Under the pieces are notes generated by a model, which had not been told where the DNA came from, did not search any database, and saw only the letters and a list, made by a program, of their open reading frames with translations. The position numbers and the translations under genes were made by a program. DNA of 64,000 bases from Gadus chalcogrammus (lineage: Eukaryota > Chordata > Actinopteri > Gadiformes > Gadidae), in contig NC_079420.1 in the NCBI RefSeq assembly GCF_026213295.1, forward strand, positions 19,762,974-19,826,973, given 5' to 3'. Below, piece after piece: positions 43,226 through 64,000 of the stretch (position 1 is the stretch's first letter; the number at the start of each line of letters is the position of its first letter).

Positions 43226-46200
43226 GTAGGGAGACCAAATCGTAATGAATCCTCTGTTTTGTTTTGTTAAGTTAGTTGTGGTGTCTTTTTTCTTTTCTTT
43301 AAGCATAGGCCTAGTGGTATGTGTAGTATTGACGACGAGTAAAGCATGAGCACAGTTTACACGACTTGAATTATGTGTAGTAGGCTTAAGTGTTTTTTGA
43401 CCCCATCATTGGATAATCCACCATGAGCCCCGCCCACTATGTCTGCTAAACGTCAGCATCTAGGGCCGTGGGTGAGATGGTTGTTTGTGTGCGCTTCTGA
43501 TTGCACACTATTCTACTTCACCAACCATGGATCAAATAAGCTCCTGCATCTCGAAACGGGACACGTGCTATTGTAGTATCAACAATGACAGCATAACAAC
43601 ATTTCCAAATTTAATCCACAGCACAGCACAGCATGGCAGTCAGCATTGCCAGACATTTAAACCAATTAGTGTCCAGATCCACTAATCCTTATTACCATTC
43701 TATTTATGGGGCCAAGCAGGACGCTCAACCGCTGCATTTTAACAGCATGTCCACGTGACTGCCCCTGTGTTAAAGATCACCTTTGATTACCTTTCGACTG
43801 TTATTTTGCATGGTTCAAAACTGGACCATCACATTATATGAGTGCATCCAATTGAAATTGCCATCAGGGCTTGGCTTGGTTTAAGCCGGAATTACTATGA
43901 ATAACCACGCTTGGTTCATCTCTATTAATGCAACCTTTTAGTTTCAGACAGAAAGTGCTAGGCATTGTCCGGAGCCTCGGAGGTGTCAAAGGAGTAATTT
44001 TCTTATAAAGCATGCATGTGTTTTATATCTCGCACGGGCACTTTAAGTAAATCAAACGCGCGCTTCAGTAAGTCACAGGCACGCTTTAAGTAAATCGGAC
44101 TCCCATGTCACCTCCCGGGCTCCGTAGCAATGTGATCTGGGAGCAAGACTCAACAGAATGTTTAAGCACAAGGCTTAAAGGGGACTTATTACACCACCAG
44201 GTGTGAGTGTGATTAGCCTTACAAGCCGTTTCGAAAATCTGCCTAATATGACATCACTAGTGGGTGTGTCCACCTAGATCTGTGCTGGATAGATCTATCG
44301 ACCAGCCTACCCAGTGGACTGAAGTAAACATTGCTCATCTATCCAGCACAGATCTAGGTGGACACACCCACTACTGATGTCATATTAGGCCGATTTTCGA
44401 AACGGCTTGTAAGGCTAATCACACTCACACCTGGTGGTATAATAAGTCCCCTTTAAACTACACACAGTAGCATACATTCCAAAAACACCACCTCCAGCCT
44501 AGTGAAGTGGATAAACCAGGACTAACCAGCCCATCACAATCTAAGACAGCCATAGTGGGCCAGACTAAAGCGCAGGTGGGTGCCTCTGTGGTATTTTTTT
44601 AGAGCACCATTGAGGAGCTGGAGCACGAACGCAACATGCTGGCCGACAGCATGGAGGCAAAGCTGTGGGACCATCAGCAGCTGCTGCGGGTCAAGATGGA
44701 CCTGGGCATGGAGGTGGCAGCCTACAGGTGAGCCTGCGGTTACAACGCATCTCAGGAAGGGGTCACACGCCATGGGGGTATCTGAGGGACAGGGGGCTGT
44801 TGGCCCGATGAACTGTGGACTCTAACTCGACTTGAGTTAATGATGACGATTTAGCGCTTTGATATGAAGAAAAGGCAGATCTCGACGGGGCAACCACCCC
44901 CTCACCACCCTCAACCATACCCCCACCCCGTCAACTACACCCACACCCCCTCAAACCCACTCCCCCCCACCCCGTCAACTACACCCCCACCCCCTCAAAC
45001 CCACTCCCCCCCACCCCGTCAACTACACCCACACCCCCTCAAACCCACTCCCCCCCACCCCGTCAACTACACCCACACCCCCTCAAACCCACTCCCCCCC
45101 ACCCCGTCAACTACACCCACACCCCCTCAAACCCACTCCCCCCCACCCCGTCAACTACACCCCCACCCCCTCAAACACACACCCCCACCCCGTCAACTAC
45201 AACCCCAACCCCTCAAACACAACCCACCCCTTCAACTACTCCCCCACCCCTTCAACCACACCCCCACCTCTTCAACTACACCCCATCCCTTACCCCTCCC
45301 CCTCAAATACACCCCACCCTTTCAACTAAACCCCCCCCCCTTAAACACACCCCCCTTCCCTCAATCACACCCCCACCCCCTCAACTACACCCCTACCACC
45401 TCAAACCCACACTAACCCTGATAGTTTACTTTTTGAGCGTGTTCATTGTAAACAAGTGAAGGAGAGGAGGAAGGGTTGATGGTAGTGATGATCCAAACCC
45501 AACAGCATACGTCCTGGGTCTTGAAGCCATGGAAGGGCCTTAGCTGCAGTTCTCATAATGTCCACTAGATGGTTTCTCTTTGTATAGATATAGACCTGGG
45601 GATTCTGTCAACAAATGCAGCTCAGCAGCTCCGTGTCTTCCAATATGTGTATTGTTGGTTCTTTTGAAAATAGTAATTTTATTAGAAGGATATTGATAAT
45701 GAATAACTCAACAAAATGTTTCCCCAATGTCCAAATCTGGTGATTTATTTTTTAATTTTTGTTCGCCTCCTGCAACATTCTGCTCGACAGAGAGGGATAA
45801 TTAATTTAATTTATCTTCAATGTGTATTGGCCAATCTGATTTGTCTGGACGCGATTGCGATTCAGCCTACACGCAAACTCACAGCCAGACACAAGAACGA
45901 CGAACAAGTTCTTATTCTTATAATTGACTAAGAGCAGCTTTTTCTTTAATGACATAGGAAAGAAAGAAAAAAAAAAAAAAAAAAAAAACGAAATCTCTTT
46001 ATTTTTTTACCTACTTCCATAGTGTGTTGTAATACAAGCTGCATTGATTATTGCGTTGTTCATAGAAAGTCATATTTGTGACATAAGCTTTTTCTCTGAT
46101 AAATTATTAGATACGGTAATGAATCTGTTGTTTTCTTTAATGATCATCACAAAAGTAGGAAGTGAGTAGCAAACTCTGAGTAGCAAATTCAGATGTATAT

Positions 46201-49200
46201 ATATATATTTTTGAAAATCCCACATGGAAATGTACATTGAAAAAAAATTGCTTCGAGATGCATCAATAATCGTTTTAGAATCGAATCGTTGACCTCTGAA
46301 TCTGAGGTGCCAAGAGATTCCCACCCCTGATTGGAAATGACACTTTCTATGCAACAGTGGTCAAAGAGTATAGATATCGGTTGAACTATCAACCAAATTT
46401 TCTTATAAAACTGCAATGTATTTTTCATAAATGTGCACTAGTTTTGGTTGCGTAAAACCATTTCAAAATGGAATTCCAGTTGAAACGTTCATTTATATAT
46501 TTATCTGCTTAGTAGCCTATAATTGTTTGTGTAAAGACATGTCACGGCATCAGTTAAAATCCCTCAGTGGTCTATTAATGTTTCAGCTGCTGGTCCTCCT
46601 CTAGGCTATGAGAAGGCCTCCCTCTCCTCTTATTTGTTTATTAGCTTGTAGCTGGCTAGAACAACAGCTAATACACTTTTACCTTTTATGGCAGTAATTT
46701 CATACTGGCTAACTGCTATAAGAAATGTATTCATCCTAAAGTCTTATCCCAAATGACATGTCAGTGAGAGGGAGGACAGTGATGATTTTAAAAGGCTAAT
46801 AAAACGCTGCAACATGTCTGTATATGGCCAGTTGGTCCATGGCAGCAGGTCTTTGTTTTGCATATTTGAAATAGGTGGAATGTCTCCATGCAGACAGAGC
46901 AGAAGCTAACCCCGGAGTCATGAGCCGTGCTTTCAGAATCACAGCAAAGCAGCGGAGCATGCAGAGAAAAAGCACCTTGGTTGTTATTTTTAGTTTGCTC
47001 TTTTACCACGCTCACCAAGAGGGGCTCGTTCCTTTTGAAGGACACTTGCTCTCGCAGGAATTGAGTTGGGTTGGAATACGGCCAAGGGAAATATGAACAG
47101 ATTTTCCAAATAATTGTTCAGGTAATTATGCGTATGGCGTTTTGATTCGGTTTTTGTTTGGTTTCAATGGTACGTTTGACCCCTGTGCAGCCCGTTCCCC
47201 GGGGTCCTCATGTCAGCCTCATGTGTTCTATGTTCAAGGCTTGTGCTTTGAGATGGCAGAGCTGAATGATTTGAATCATCTTGTAAGGTATCTGCTTTCA
47301 ACTATGTTTAACACAGGGGTATTCAAACATAAGTTCGTTCTAAAGGCAGGGGGTTAACTAAAAATACTTTGAAATGAAGTGTTTTACCCTTGGCTTGAAT
47401 AACTTTGTTGTTTTGCTTGCTCAGGTCTCTCCTCGAAGCCAATAGAGGAGATGTGCAAGAGACGCACAGAATGGGGAATCAAAGAGAAAGAATAATAGGT
47501 ACTTTGTCACACATTATAATGCTAATTATTAAGCTAGTATTGTTGTTTTATATTATATTTTCATCTACGCCAATTTTAGAAAATGGCTGGATCATAGCTA
47601 GATTGTAATTTGACAATATTTGTACATTCATATTGTCTTCCTTCCATGTCCCAGAAATCAAGAGGCCTTCTCTCCCCTACACCCAGAGAGCAGGCCCCTC
47701 CACCAGACAGCATCTAGATGTCAGGTACACGGAGCTCGCTTCCACCCTTAGGAGATCGCCTGGGCCCGCCTCTGGATCCATGAGTCCCTCCAGGGTCATC
47801 CCTATCTCCGTCTCCCCCCGGGGCCAGCATCAAAGTCCTGCAGCCAGGAGGGACATGCTGTCATTCAATAAAGCCAGAGTTGAAACATCTACAGCAGCTA
47901 CTGCTGCAGCCACACCCTCCAAACCCGCAGCCAAGGACGATGAGCAGAGTAGTCGGGCCATTGGGAGAAAGGCAAAGGAAGAACAGATTGTTAGAGTCCA
48001 AACGGTTACTCAGGTCGAGAAAACACTGAGCCCTGTGGTCTCCAACACGAAAGCCTCCGAATCAATGAAAACGGTATCACCACCAATGGTGAGAGGCGAC
48101 GTTACCGCAGAGAAGGAAGGCGAAAAGAAAGTAAGAGATGAAATGGAGGAAAGAGTATGTGTGAGTGAAGGCGATTTGAAGGGAAAACGTGGGAAAGATT
48201 TTATGGTGGATTCAAGCGAGAAAAAGCTTCTGGACAGCGTGACCATGGAGGACATCATCAGCCAAGTGATGCGCCCTGCAGGCATGGATCCCAGAGGGAG
48301 CCCAGCGGGGGACTCTCCCCTGACCTACCATGTGGAGAAGACGGAGCAGGAGGATGGCTCCACGAAGACGCAGATCATACTTGAGTCTAAGGTGGAGGAG
48401 GAGCTCGACCTCTCCCAGGACTTTGCTCTGGACGCGCTCCTCGGTGGAGGAGAGACGACCATATCGCTTGAGGACATCCAGGGCACGCCCACAGGAAGCA
48501 TGATCCAAGAGCTGCTGAGCGGCCTGCGGAGGGACGAGGGCATGGCCAACAAGTCGGTCAATATCCAGATCATGGAGACGCCCTTGGTGGATGACCGTAA
48601 TGACGCAGAGCAGGACTCCTCTGTGACGTACTGTCAGGTCGAAGACATAGAGGTTGCTCCTTGTGATGTCGAAAAAAGGCAACAAGCTGACTGTCATACA
48701 TCGAACATCAGCAACACAGGCACGGTTGAATTCATACAGGGTGACGAATTCTCCAGGAGCTCCAAGGAGACTGATTCGCCGTACTACGGCCATGACGAAG
48801 GGTCTCAAGAGTATTTTGTTTCAACACCTGATGAAAACCTTTCCGAACTTGACGAGGGACTTGGGATAGGGTCCTATGGCCATTATGCAAACCTTGAGGA
48901 TCTATCCGATGAGAGATATTATCAAGATGAAGGGCTTGCGCAGCAAGGAATGATTGCAGAGGAAGTTGAGGAATACGAACTGTCGAGGTTAATGTCACCG
49001 AATGGCTCCTATGTCAAAGAGCGCTTCCCAGAATGCATCATTGAGGAGGAAGTGCAGGTCTCACCCACGGTGCAAGACGAGGTGCTGGGGTTCCTGAAGG
49101 AGGAGTCCCTGGACCCAAAGGAACAGCTAGAGGGGGCCCTGGATAGCCTACAGGACTCAGTGTCGGGGCCCCTGAAGGAAGAACTGGCTTACTTCACACG

Positions 49201-49696
49201 ACTCAGTAGGGAAAGCCCTCAGAATATGTCAGTGGACGTCAAAAGAGTACAGCACACCAAAGAGGACGGCTCCATGACGATCACGGCAGAGCTAAACATC
49301 TCTCAGAGCCTGGCCGAGTCGGGGCTGCTGGAGGAGGAAGAGGGGGATCTCTCCGAGGAACAGATACTGGCCTCCCTCCAGGCCTCTAACCCCGGGCTGC
49401 AGGCACTCCTCACGCAGGGCGGCGCCCAGGGGTACAGCTTCCAGATGTCTGAAGAGCAGCAGAGCGGACACGCTGGAGGACCGGAGGACATGGCTGCTAT
49501 GGGAGGATCTGTGACCCAAACAACCGAGAGGTACATCAAGCTGGGGCCGGAAGAGAGGTCCTTCACCTTCCAGAAGGAGGTAGATCAGACGAGCTCAGGC
49601 CATATGCTGCAGTCGCACATGCTGACTAGTCCTATCGAGATTTCTCATGAAAAGAAAGTTGCAACAGTATATCTTGAAAGCTCAACAGACGATTAA
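42425..49696 (+). CDS. synm: Synemin, intermediate filament protein (complete, 4 coding exons)
   Basis: Synemin is a large type IV/VI intermediate filament protein that co-polymerises with desmin or vimentin and links filaments to dystrophin-complex and adhesion sites in muscle and glia. The exons join in phase to 1013 codons. Residues about 10-310 form the coiled-coil rod: the start motif KHQLQELNDRLSQYLCRTKQL and the end YRSLLEANR match intermediate filament rods. The C-terminal tail shares synemin blocks with human: EYFVSTPDE, KSVNIQIMETP, SVDVKRVQ, ITAELNISQ, SFTFQKEVD and the terminal EKKVATVYL. Human synemin is longer (1565 or 1253 aa); this tail lacks most of the repeated HI(K/R)LGP segments. 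It follows igf1r as in human. Confidence 0.93.
44175..44456. mobile_element. Foldback MITE in synm intron 1
   Basis: Two arms of about 119 bp (44175-44293 and 44338-44456) are near-perfect inverted repeats around a 44-bp centre. The ends ttaaaggggacttatta / taataagtcccctttaa allow a TA or TTAA target duplication. No coding capacity. The arm sequence resembles a family common in teleosts. Confidence 0.85.
44603..44727 (+). CDS. synm: synm exon 2: rod, coil 2
   Basis: It is 125 bp between tatttttttag and cctacag|gtgagc, phase 0 in and 2 out. It encodes STIEELEHERNMLADSME and the rod-end helix LLRVKMDLGMEVAAYR. Intron 2 (44728-47424) carries a C-rich 44-bp minisatellite (44892-45410) and a poly-A run (about 45968-45987); the rest is AT-rich without recognisable content. 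Confidence 0.93.
44892..45410. repeat. C-rich 44-bp minisatellite, synm intron 2
   Basis: Tandem units with the core cccgtcaactacacccac then ccctcaaacccactccc, regular to about 45180 and degenerate after. Confidence 0.93.
47425..47498 (+). CDS. synm: synm exon 3: rod terminus
   Basis: It is 74 bp between cttgctcag and aatag|gtactt, phase 2 in and 1 out. It completes YRSLLEANRGD, the degenerate form of the filament rod-end consensus YRxLLEGE, and links to the tail. Confidence 0.88.
47655..49696 (+). CDS. synm: synm exon 4: tail domain and stop
   Basis: It is 2042 bp from the acceptor catgtcccag to taa. It encodes the long acidic tail. The first third is Ser/Pro-rich (RRSPGPASGSMSPSRVIP), then come the TKTQIILESKVEEELDLSQD, VNIQIMETP, EYFVSTPDE and VDVKRVQ blocks shared with mammalian synemin. 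Confidence 0.94.
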
Positions 49697-49829
49697 AAAA
49701 TAGATTTGATACATCTCTTTTATTTGACAGGCGATTTCTATTTTAATATGCTTCCAATAATTAATACTCAATCAAATTATCATGGATACTTAACCTATTT
49801 TATTTTTTACAATTCAGTAGAATTTAGTT

Positions 49830-49872
49830 CACTAGTCATACAAGGATGCAATTCATCCTTGTTTGACTAGTG
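49830..49872. repeat. Near-perfect hairpin in synm 3' UTR
   Basis: 19-nt arms (cactagtcatacaaggatg and catccttgtttgactagtg) pair at 18 of 19 positions around a 5-nt loop. Confidence 0.88.
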
Positions 49873-51367
49873 CTGTAATTGGAACTTGTGCTCCTACTGC
49901 TGTGCTTTCATCGTAACATACATTTAATTGTACCGTTGACCCGGAAACATATAATCAACTAACTATCAACTACTTTAAGACATGTTTGGTAGTTGCTAGT
50001 TGAAGAGGTATTGATTACATGATAAGGTATTTTTCTGTAATAATCACAATAATAAGGCACACAAGTTAATGCCTTATATTACCTTGAACACTGTAGGCAA
50101 ACTGATTTATATGCTTGCAGTTACCATGATATGATCAATATAATCACCGTTCATAGTTGTTAGTCTTTGTAGCTTCTGGTCTTCTTTTAATGATAAACGC
50201 TCACTAGACATTTTTATTTTTGTACTAACCTATTTGCTTGACATAATGTTACTTAATGGAAGAATTGTAAAATTGAGAATACATTATAAAAAGGGTATTT
50301 CATGTGTATTCATCGTACATAGTTGAGCTCGGATGCAGATCATAGTAAACTATTGACAAACAAGCCAGTGATTTATCCATTGTCGTATGGTTATGATTAT
50401 ATAATTATATCACTGATTATTAGACTGAAAGGGAATAGTTGTGCAGGAGAGGCATTGATCTGTTAAAGACAATTATTAAAGAGGATGCTCCTACCTTTGC
50501 TGTCAGATAAAAACATCGCTCTTATATAACAATTTGGTCTAAATATTGATTCAACTTAGTTTAAAAGAGTACAAAAAACAGATATCATGGAAAAACATGA
50601 AAAAGTGTTTGAAGAGCTCGTGGGTTAATTACAGAAGGTTGATGGATGACAACACATTAATTAATTTCTGAAGCAGTTTTGTGTGGAACTTTCACTTTAT
50701 ATGGTGATGGAATGCTTTGACGTGTGTCTGCTGAAGTGTGTGTTGGGGCTCACTGTTACTATGATAGGTGTTTGTTTCACCCTTATGGTTATTCCTGGAT
50801 TAACAAAGGATCAATTAGCAAAAAGACAAGCTGTGGCTTCCATTTAGTTTTATGTATTTCATGTCATGAACTCACATTCTCCTCTATTATAGCAATGTGT
50901 TTTGATTTTACTTAGCTGCATCATGATCATGAACTTCACAGAACACTAGTTAGGGATTATGTGGAACTGAAAAGGAAAAAATCCCACAGTAGGGTTAATT
51001 TGCTGTTTCGATCCATTTGACATACCATTGACATACCATTGCTTTAAAGGATATTTTATTGCTGTAAAGGGATGTTTTCCATTCTAGTGCCAACAAATGT
51101 AACAATATTTGACATTAAACAAAATGCAATAATGAACAAACGGGAGAGTTATTTGTGTTTTCATTTAAAATGCAATGCCATTTCAGTGCTGTATAATCTG
51201 GAAATGTTGCTATTTCTGACGTTTGAACAAACAAACAGAATAAAGCAGCATGTAAAGCATGTGTATCACTGTTAATTTGAATGCTTTAGTAACCCATTCA
51301 CTGTATCAATTATTGAAATGATTAGAGAGAAAAGTATAAAACTTCTTCTCTCTGTGCTTTGAAAGCA

Positions 51368-51373
51368 AATAAA
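51368..51373 (+). other. synm: Poly(A) signal for synm
   Basis: AATAAA on the + strand, followed by a GT/T-rich stretch after 51387. The ttc23 signal on the other strand lies 29 bp further right. Confidence 0.5.
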
Positions 51374-51401
51374 AATGTAAAGTTACAGTTTGAAGTGCTC
51401 C

Positions 51402-51407
51402 TTTATT
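51402..51407 (-). other. ttc23: Poly(A) signal for ttc23
   Basis: AATAAA on the - strand, 157 bp after the ttc23 stop codon. Cleavage would fall near 51385, giving a short 3' UTR that abuts or overlaps the end of synm. Confidence 0.55.
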
Positions 51408-51563
51408 GTGGCTCTTTCAACAAACTCCACATCTTCTCCATGGTATAACCATGAAATGCTGTTTCTTGTGCCTGGACAAGCTCTTTTCTACCAATAGAAA
51501 ATAAACATGGAATATTTATATATATTGTGCCCAGCTTGGTCTCCAAGCGGCTGATGGCTTGTG

Positions 51564-62249
<10,686 letters not shown>

Positions 62250-64000
62250 CTTCCTAATGTTTAGTGTACAGAAGCTCAAGCATACATGTTTGTGACTGTC
62301 TGAAACAGACCTCGTCGTTTACGCCGACATCATAAACACAACACAGACGTGAGAGGCGCGTTCAAGATCCGCTCTGTTCTTCAGAGGTTTGCAGCAGCAA
62401 CACTGGTGTCTGTTACTATAGTAACCTCTTCGTGTTTGATCACGTTCGCAGCGGGAAGCCACAGGGCGAGTTTGATAACACCCCTACCAAGACTAGCCAC
62501 TACCGTCAGAGACCTTACACGACTTCCATCCTCCGTTTTCACTTCAATTGTGTTTTCATAGCACAAACATATCTTCAAGATAATTGTATTAAATTTGCAA
62601 GGTTTTTACAAAGCATGCCAATATACTTATACTGCGAATGCTACTGCTACCAACCATCACGCCAAAATAAATCCTGTACGTTGTCATACTCTCTTACATC
62701 CGATAGATGTCAGTATACTAAAACCAAATAATTATTATCAAATCTTTAATGTAATCAGAAAACTTTTTTATTTTGATGTTGGAACTGATGGACAAGTGTC
62801 CTTTCGTATATTAGCTAAAAAAACAATTCCCAGTAGGCTCAAACCGTATTAAAGGGGAAGAGAGGCTGTGGTATGAAAGGGCTTTGTATATGCGTTATTA
62901 AGGAGAAGAAAGATAACTAATTTGTTTAATGCAATTTTTTTTTTTGCATAATTTAACCCATCTTTGCCGGGAAACCCCATCTTTTCCTCTTAAATCATAA
63001 TGTAAGAAAACATGTGTCAAATACACCGGTCCAAACGCCATGCTACATACACAAAAATTAGGAAATGTGAATTTCCTTGTGAAAATATAGTTTCCTCCCT
63101 CAGTAGGCCTACCCAGAACCCACGCCAAACAAACACATAGAGCAAAGCCTCTGCGGAAGCTCTGAGAAATTGGTCTCCCGAGACACTTTTCTAGGTTAAT
63201 TTATTCTGTATTGGGCTGGCAGTCTATGAGCTGTCACTGGTTTCAAACTTGGGGCAGAGCCTGCTTTGTGTGCAAGACCGCCTAAGATAACTTCTTACGG
63301 CTCCTTGCGGTGACTGCTGCCGGTTGGTTCTGGCAGGCCATAAGACGGGCCGTTTATTTGTTTGTTTGTCCCTGTGTGTTTTTGGCTGCTGCGCTCCGGG
63401 CTCTGCTTGGCCTCACTCCCTGTTGGGCTGCTATTTCTGAAACCCAAGTGGCTCTTAATGAAGCTCGTAGGCTTGGCATGGGCCCTCAGCAAACGCAGGC
63501 CCGATCAGACCCTTCTTCTTCTCTCTTGGCACCCGCACTCCATGTGCTCTCTCTCCGTCTCTCTCCCCTCTCCGGCTTCCTAATTTAGTAACGGCGGGTA
63601 AAAATATGCGCTAACGAACAAGGTCTGGTATGTCATTCTGGCGTCCAGAGAAGCAGGGTAGGTTTTGTGTGTGTGTGTGTATGTGTGTGTGTGTGTGGGG
63701 CGGGGGGGGTGGTGGTGGTGGTGGTGATGGGTGGGGGAGGGGGTTATTTGGGCTCTTTCCACAGCAGTCCCCAGTGACAGCGGTAGAATCTCTCTAAAAC
63801 TCTTACACATTCGTGCAATAAAAGTGTGTATGTGTAGATGTTCAGGCAGGAGATTCTGGAGTGGGGTGTGAGCACTTAACATTTCTCACCAATGCCAGTT
63901 CTCTCTATGTAAGCTCTCCTATTCCTAATCACCCATTTCTTCCGCCACCTAACTGTGAACAGTCTGCAAATGTGCACACCTTCATTACACAGTTCCAAAC
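62250..64000. other. Upstream flank of ttc23, no gene seen
   Basis: No exon is recognisable on either strand. In human, LRRC28 starts divergently beyond TTC23; I looked for its N-terminal leucine-rich repeat coding sequence and did not find it, so it is either beyond the window or behind a non-coding first exon. A mixed (GT)n/G-rich/(GGT)n tract lies at 63666-63742. Confidence 0.6.
62412..62425. promoter_or_regulatory. RFX X-box-like palindrome
   Basis: The sequence gttactatagtaac fits the X-box pattern GTHNYY-AT-RRNAAC on both strands and lies 163 bp upstream of the ttc23 start codon. X-boxes drive RFX-dependent transcription of ciliary genes, and TTC23 is one. Occupancy is inferred. Confidence 0.55.

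Larger units (their letters stand above)
49697..51390 (+). other. synm: synm 3' UTR (probable extent)
   Basis: AT-rich and non-coding. Candidate poly(A) signals are AATAAA at 51239-51244 and 51368-51373, the latter giving an end near 51390. It includes a near-perfect hairpin at 49830-49872. Confidence 0.55.

Noticed and set aside
44864..45415. Pro/Thr/His-rich 183-codon frame
   Set aside because: It is the 44-bp minisatellite of synm intron 2 with no support for coding.
49830..49872. microRNA precursor
   Set aside because: The stem is only 19 bp with a 5-nt loop, well short of a Drosha/Dicer substrate.
62349..62731. Divergent lrrc28 first exon
   Set aside because: Frames here show no leucine-rich repeat or resemblance to the LRRC28 N-terminus.

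Overview
This window is teleost fish nuclear DNA. It carries spliced vertebrate genes with GT-AG introns, is extremely rich in (TG/CA)n and other microsatellites, and contains small non-autonomous DNA transposons of fish type. Gene order and content match the vertebrate IGF1R - SYNM - TTC23 neighbourhood (human 15q26.3). The density of long dinucleotide tracts resembles codfish genomes, but that placement is inference.

Layout. Positions 1-16194 are the 3' part of the large igf1r intron 2. It holds no recognisable coding exon and many tandem repeats. Positions 16195-36285 (+) hold 19 consecutive coding exons of igf1r, equivalent to human exons 3-21. They run from the cysteine-rich domain through L2, the fibronectin type III domains, the furin site, the membrane segment, the tyrosine kinase and the C-tail. 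Exons 1-2 (signal peptide, L1) lie outside the window to the left. The igf1r 3' UTR probably runs from 36286 to about 42005. Only about 420 bp later synm (synemin, an intermediate filament protein) begins: four coding exons, 42425-49696 (+), 1013 codons. ttc23 (a TPR protein of the ciliary EvC zone) lies on the - strand, 62249-51564, in eleven coding exons that add up to 443 codons with all phases compatible. synm and ttc23 converge tail to tail, and their poly(A) signals on opposite strands lie about 30 bp apart near 51.39 kb. Positions 62250-64000 are the upstream flank of ttc23, with a palindromic RFX X-box match at 62412-62425.

The three genes are neighbours rather than a pathway. igf1r is a growth-factor receptor, synm a muscle and glial filament linker, ttc23 a Hedgehog/cilium factor. 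I found no undescribed gene system. The most unusual signals concern RNA processing. A (CT)n/(GA)n complementary pair encloses igf1r exon 3. One in-frame ttc23 exon has a (TG)n tract against its acceptor and a complementary (CA)n tract downstream. ttc23 also has a GC-AG intron, and near-perfect hairpins occur in the igf1r and synm 3' UTRs. Exon limits were set by hand from splice consensus, phase and remembered human homologues; no alignment was run.
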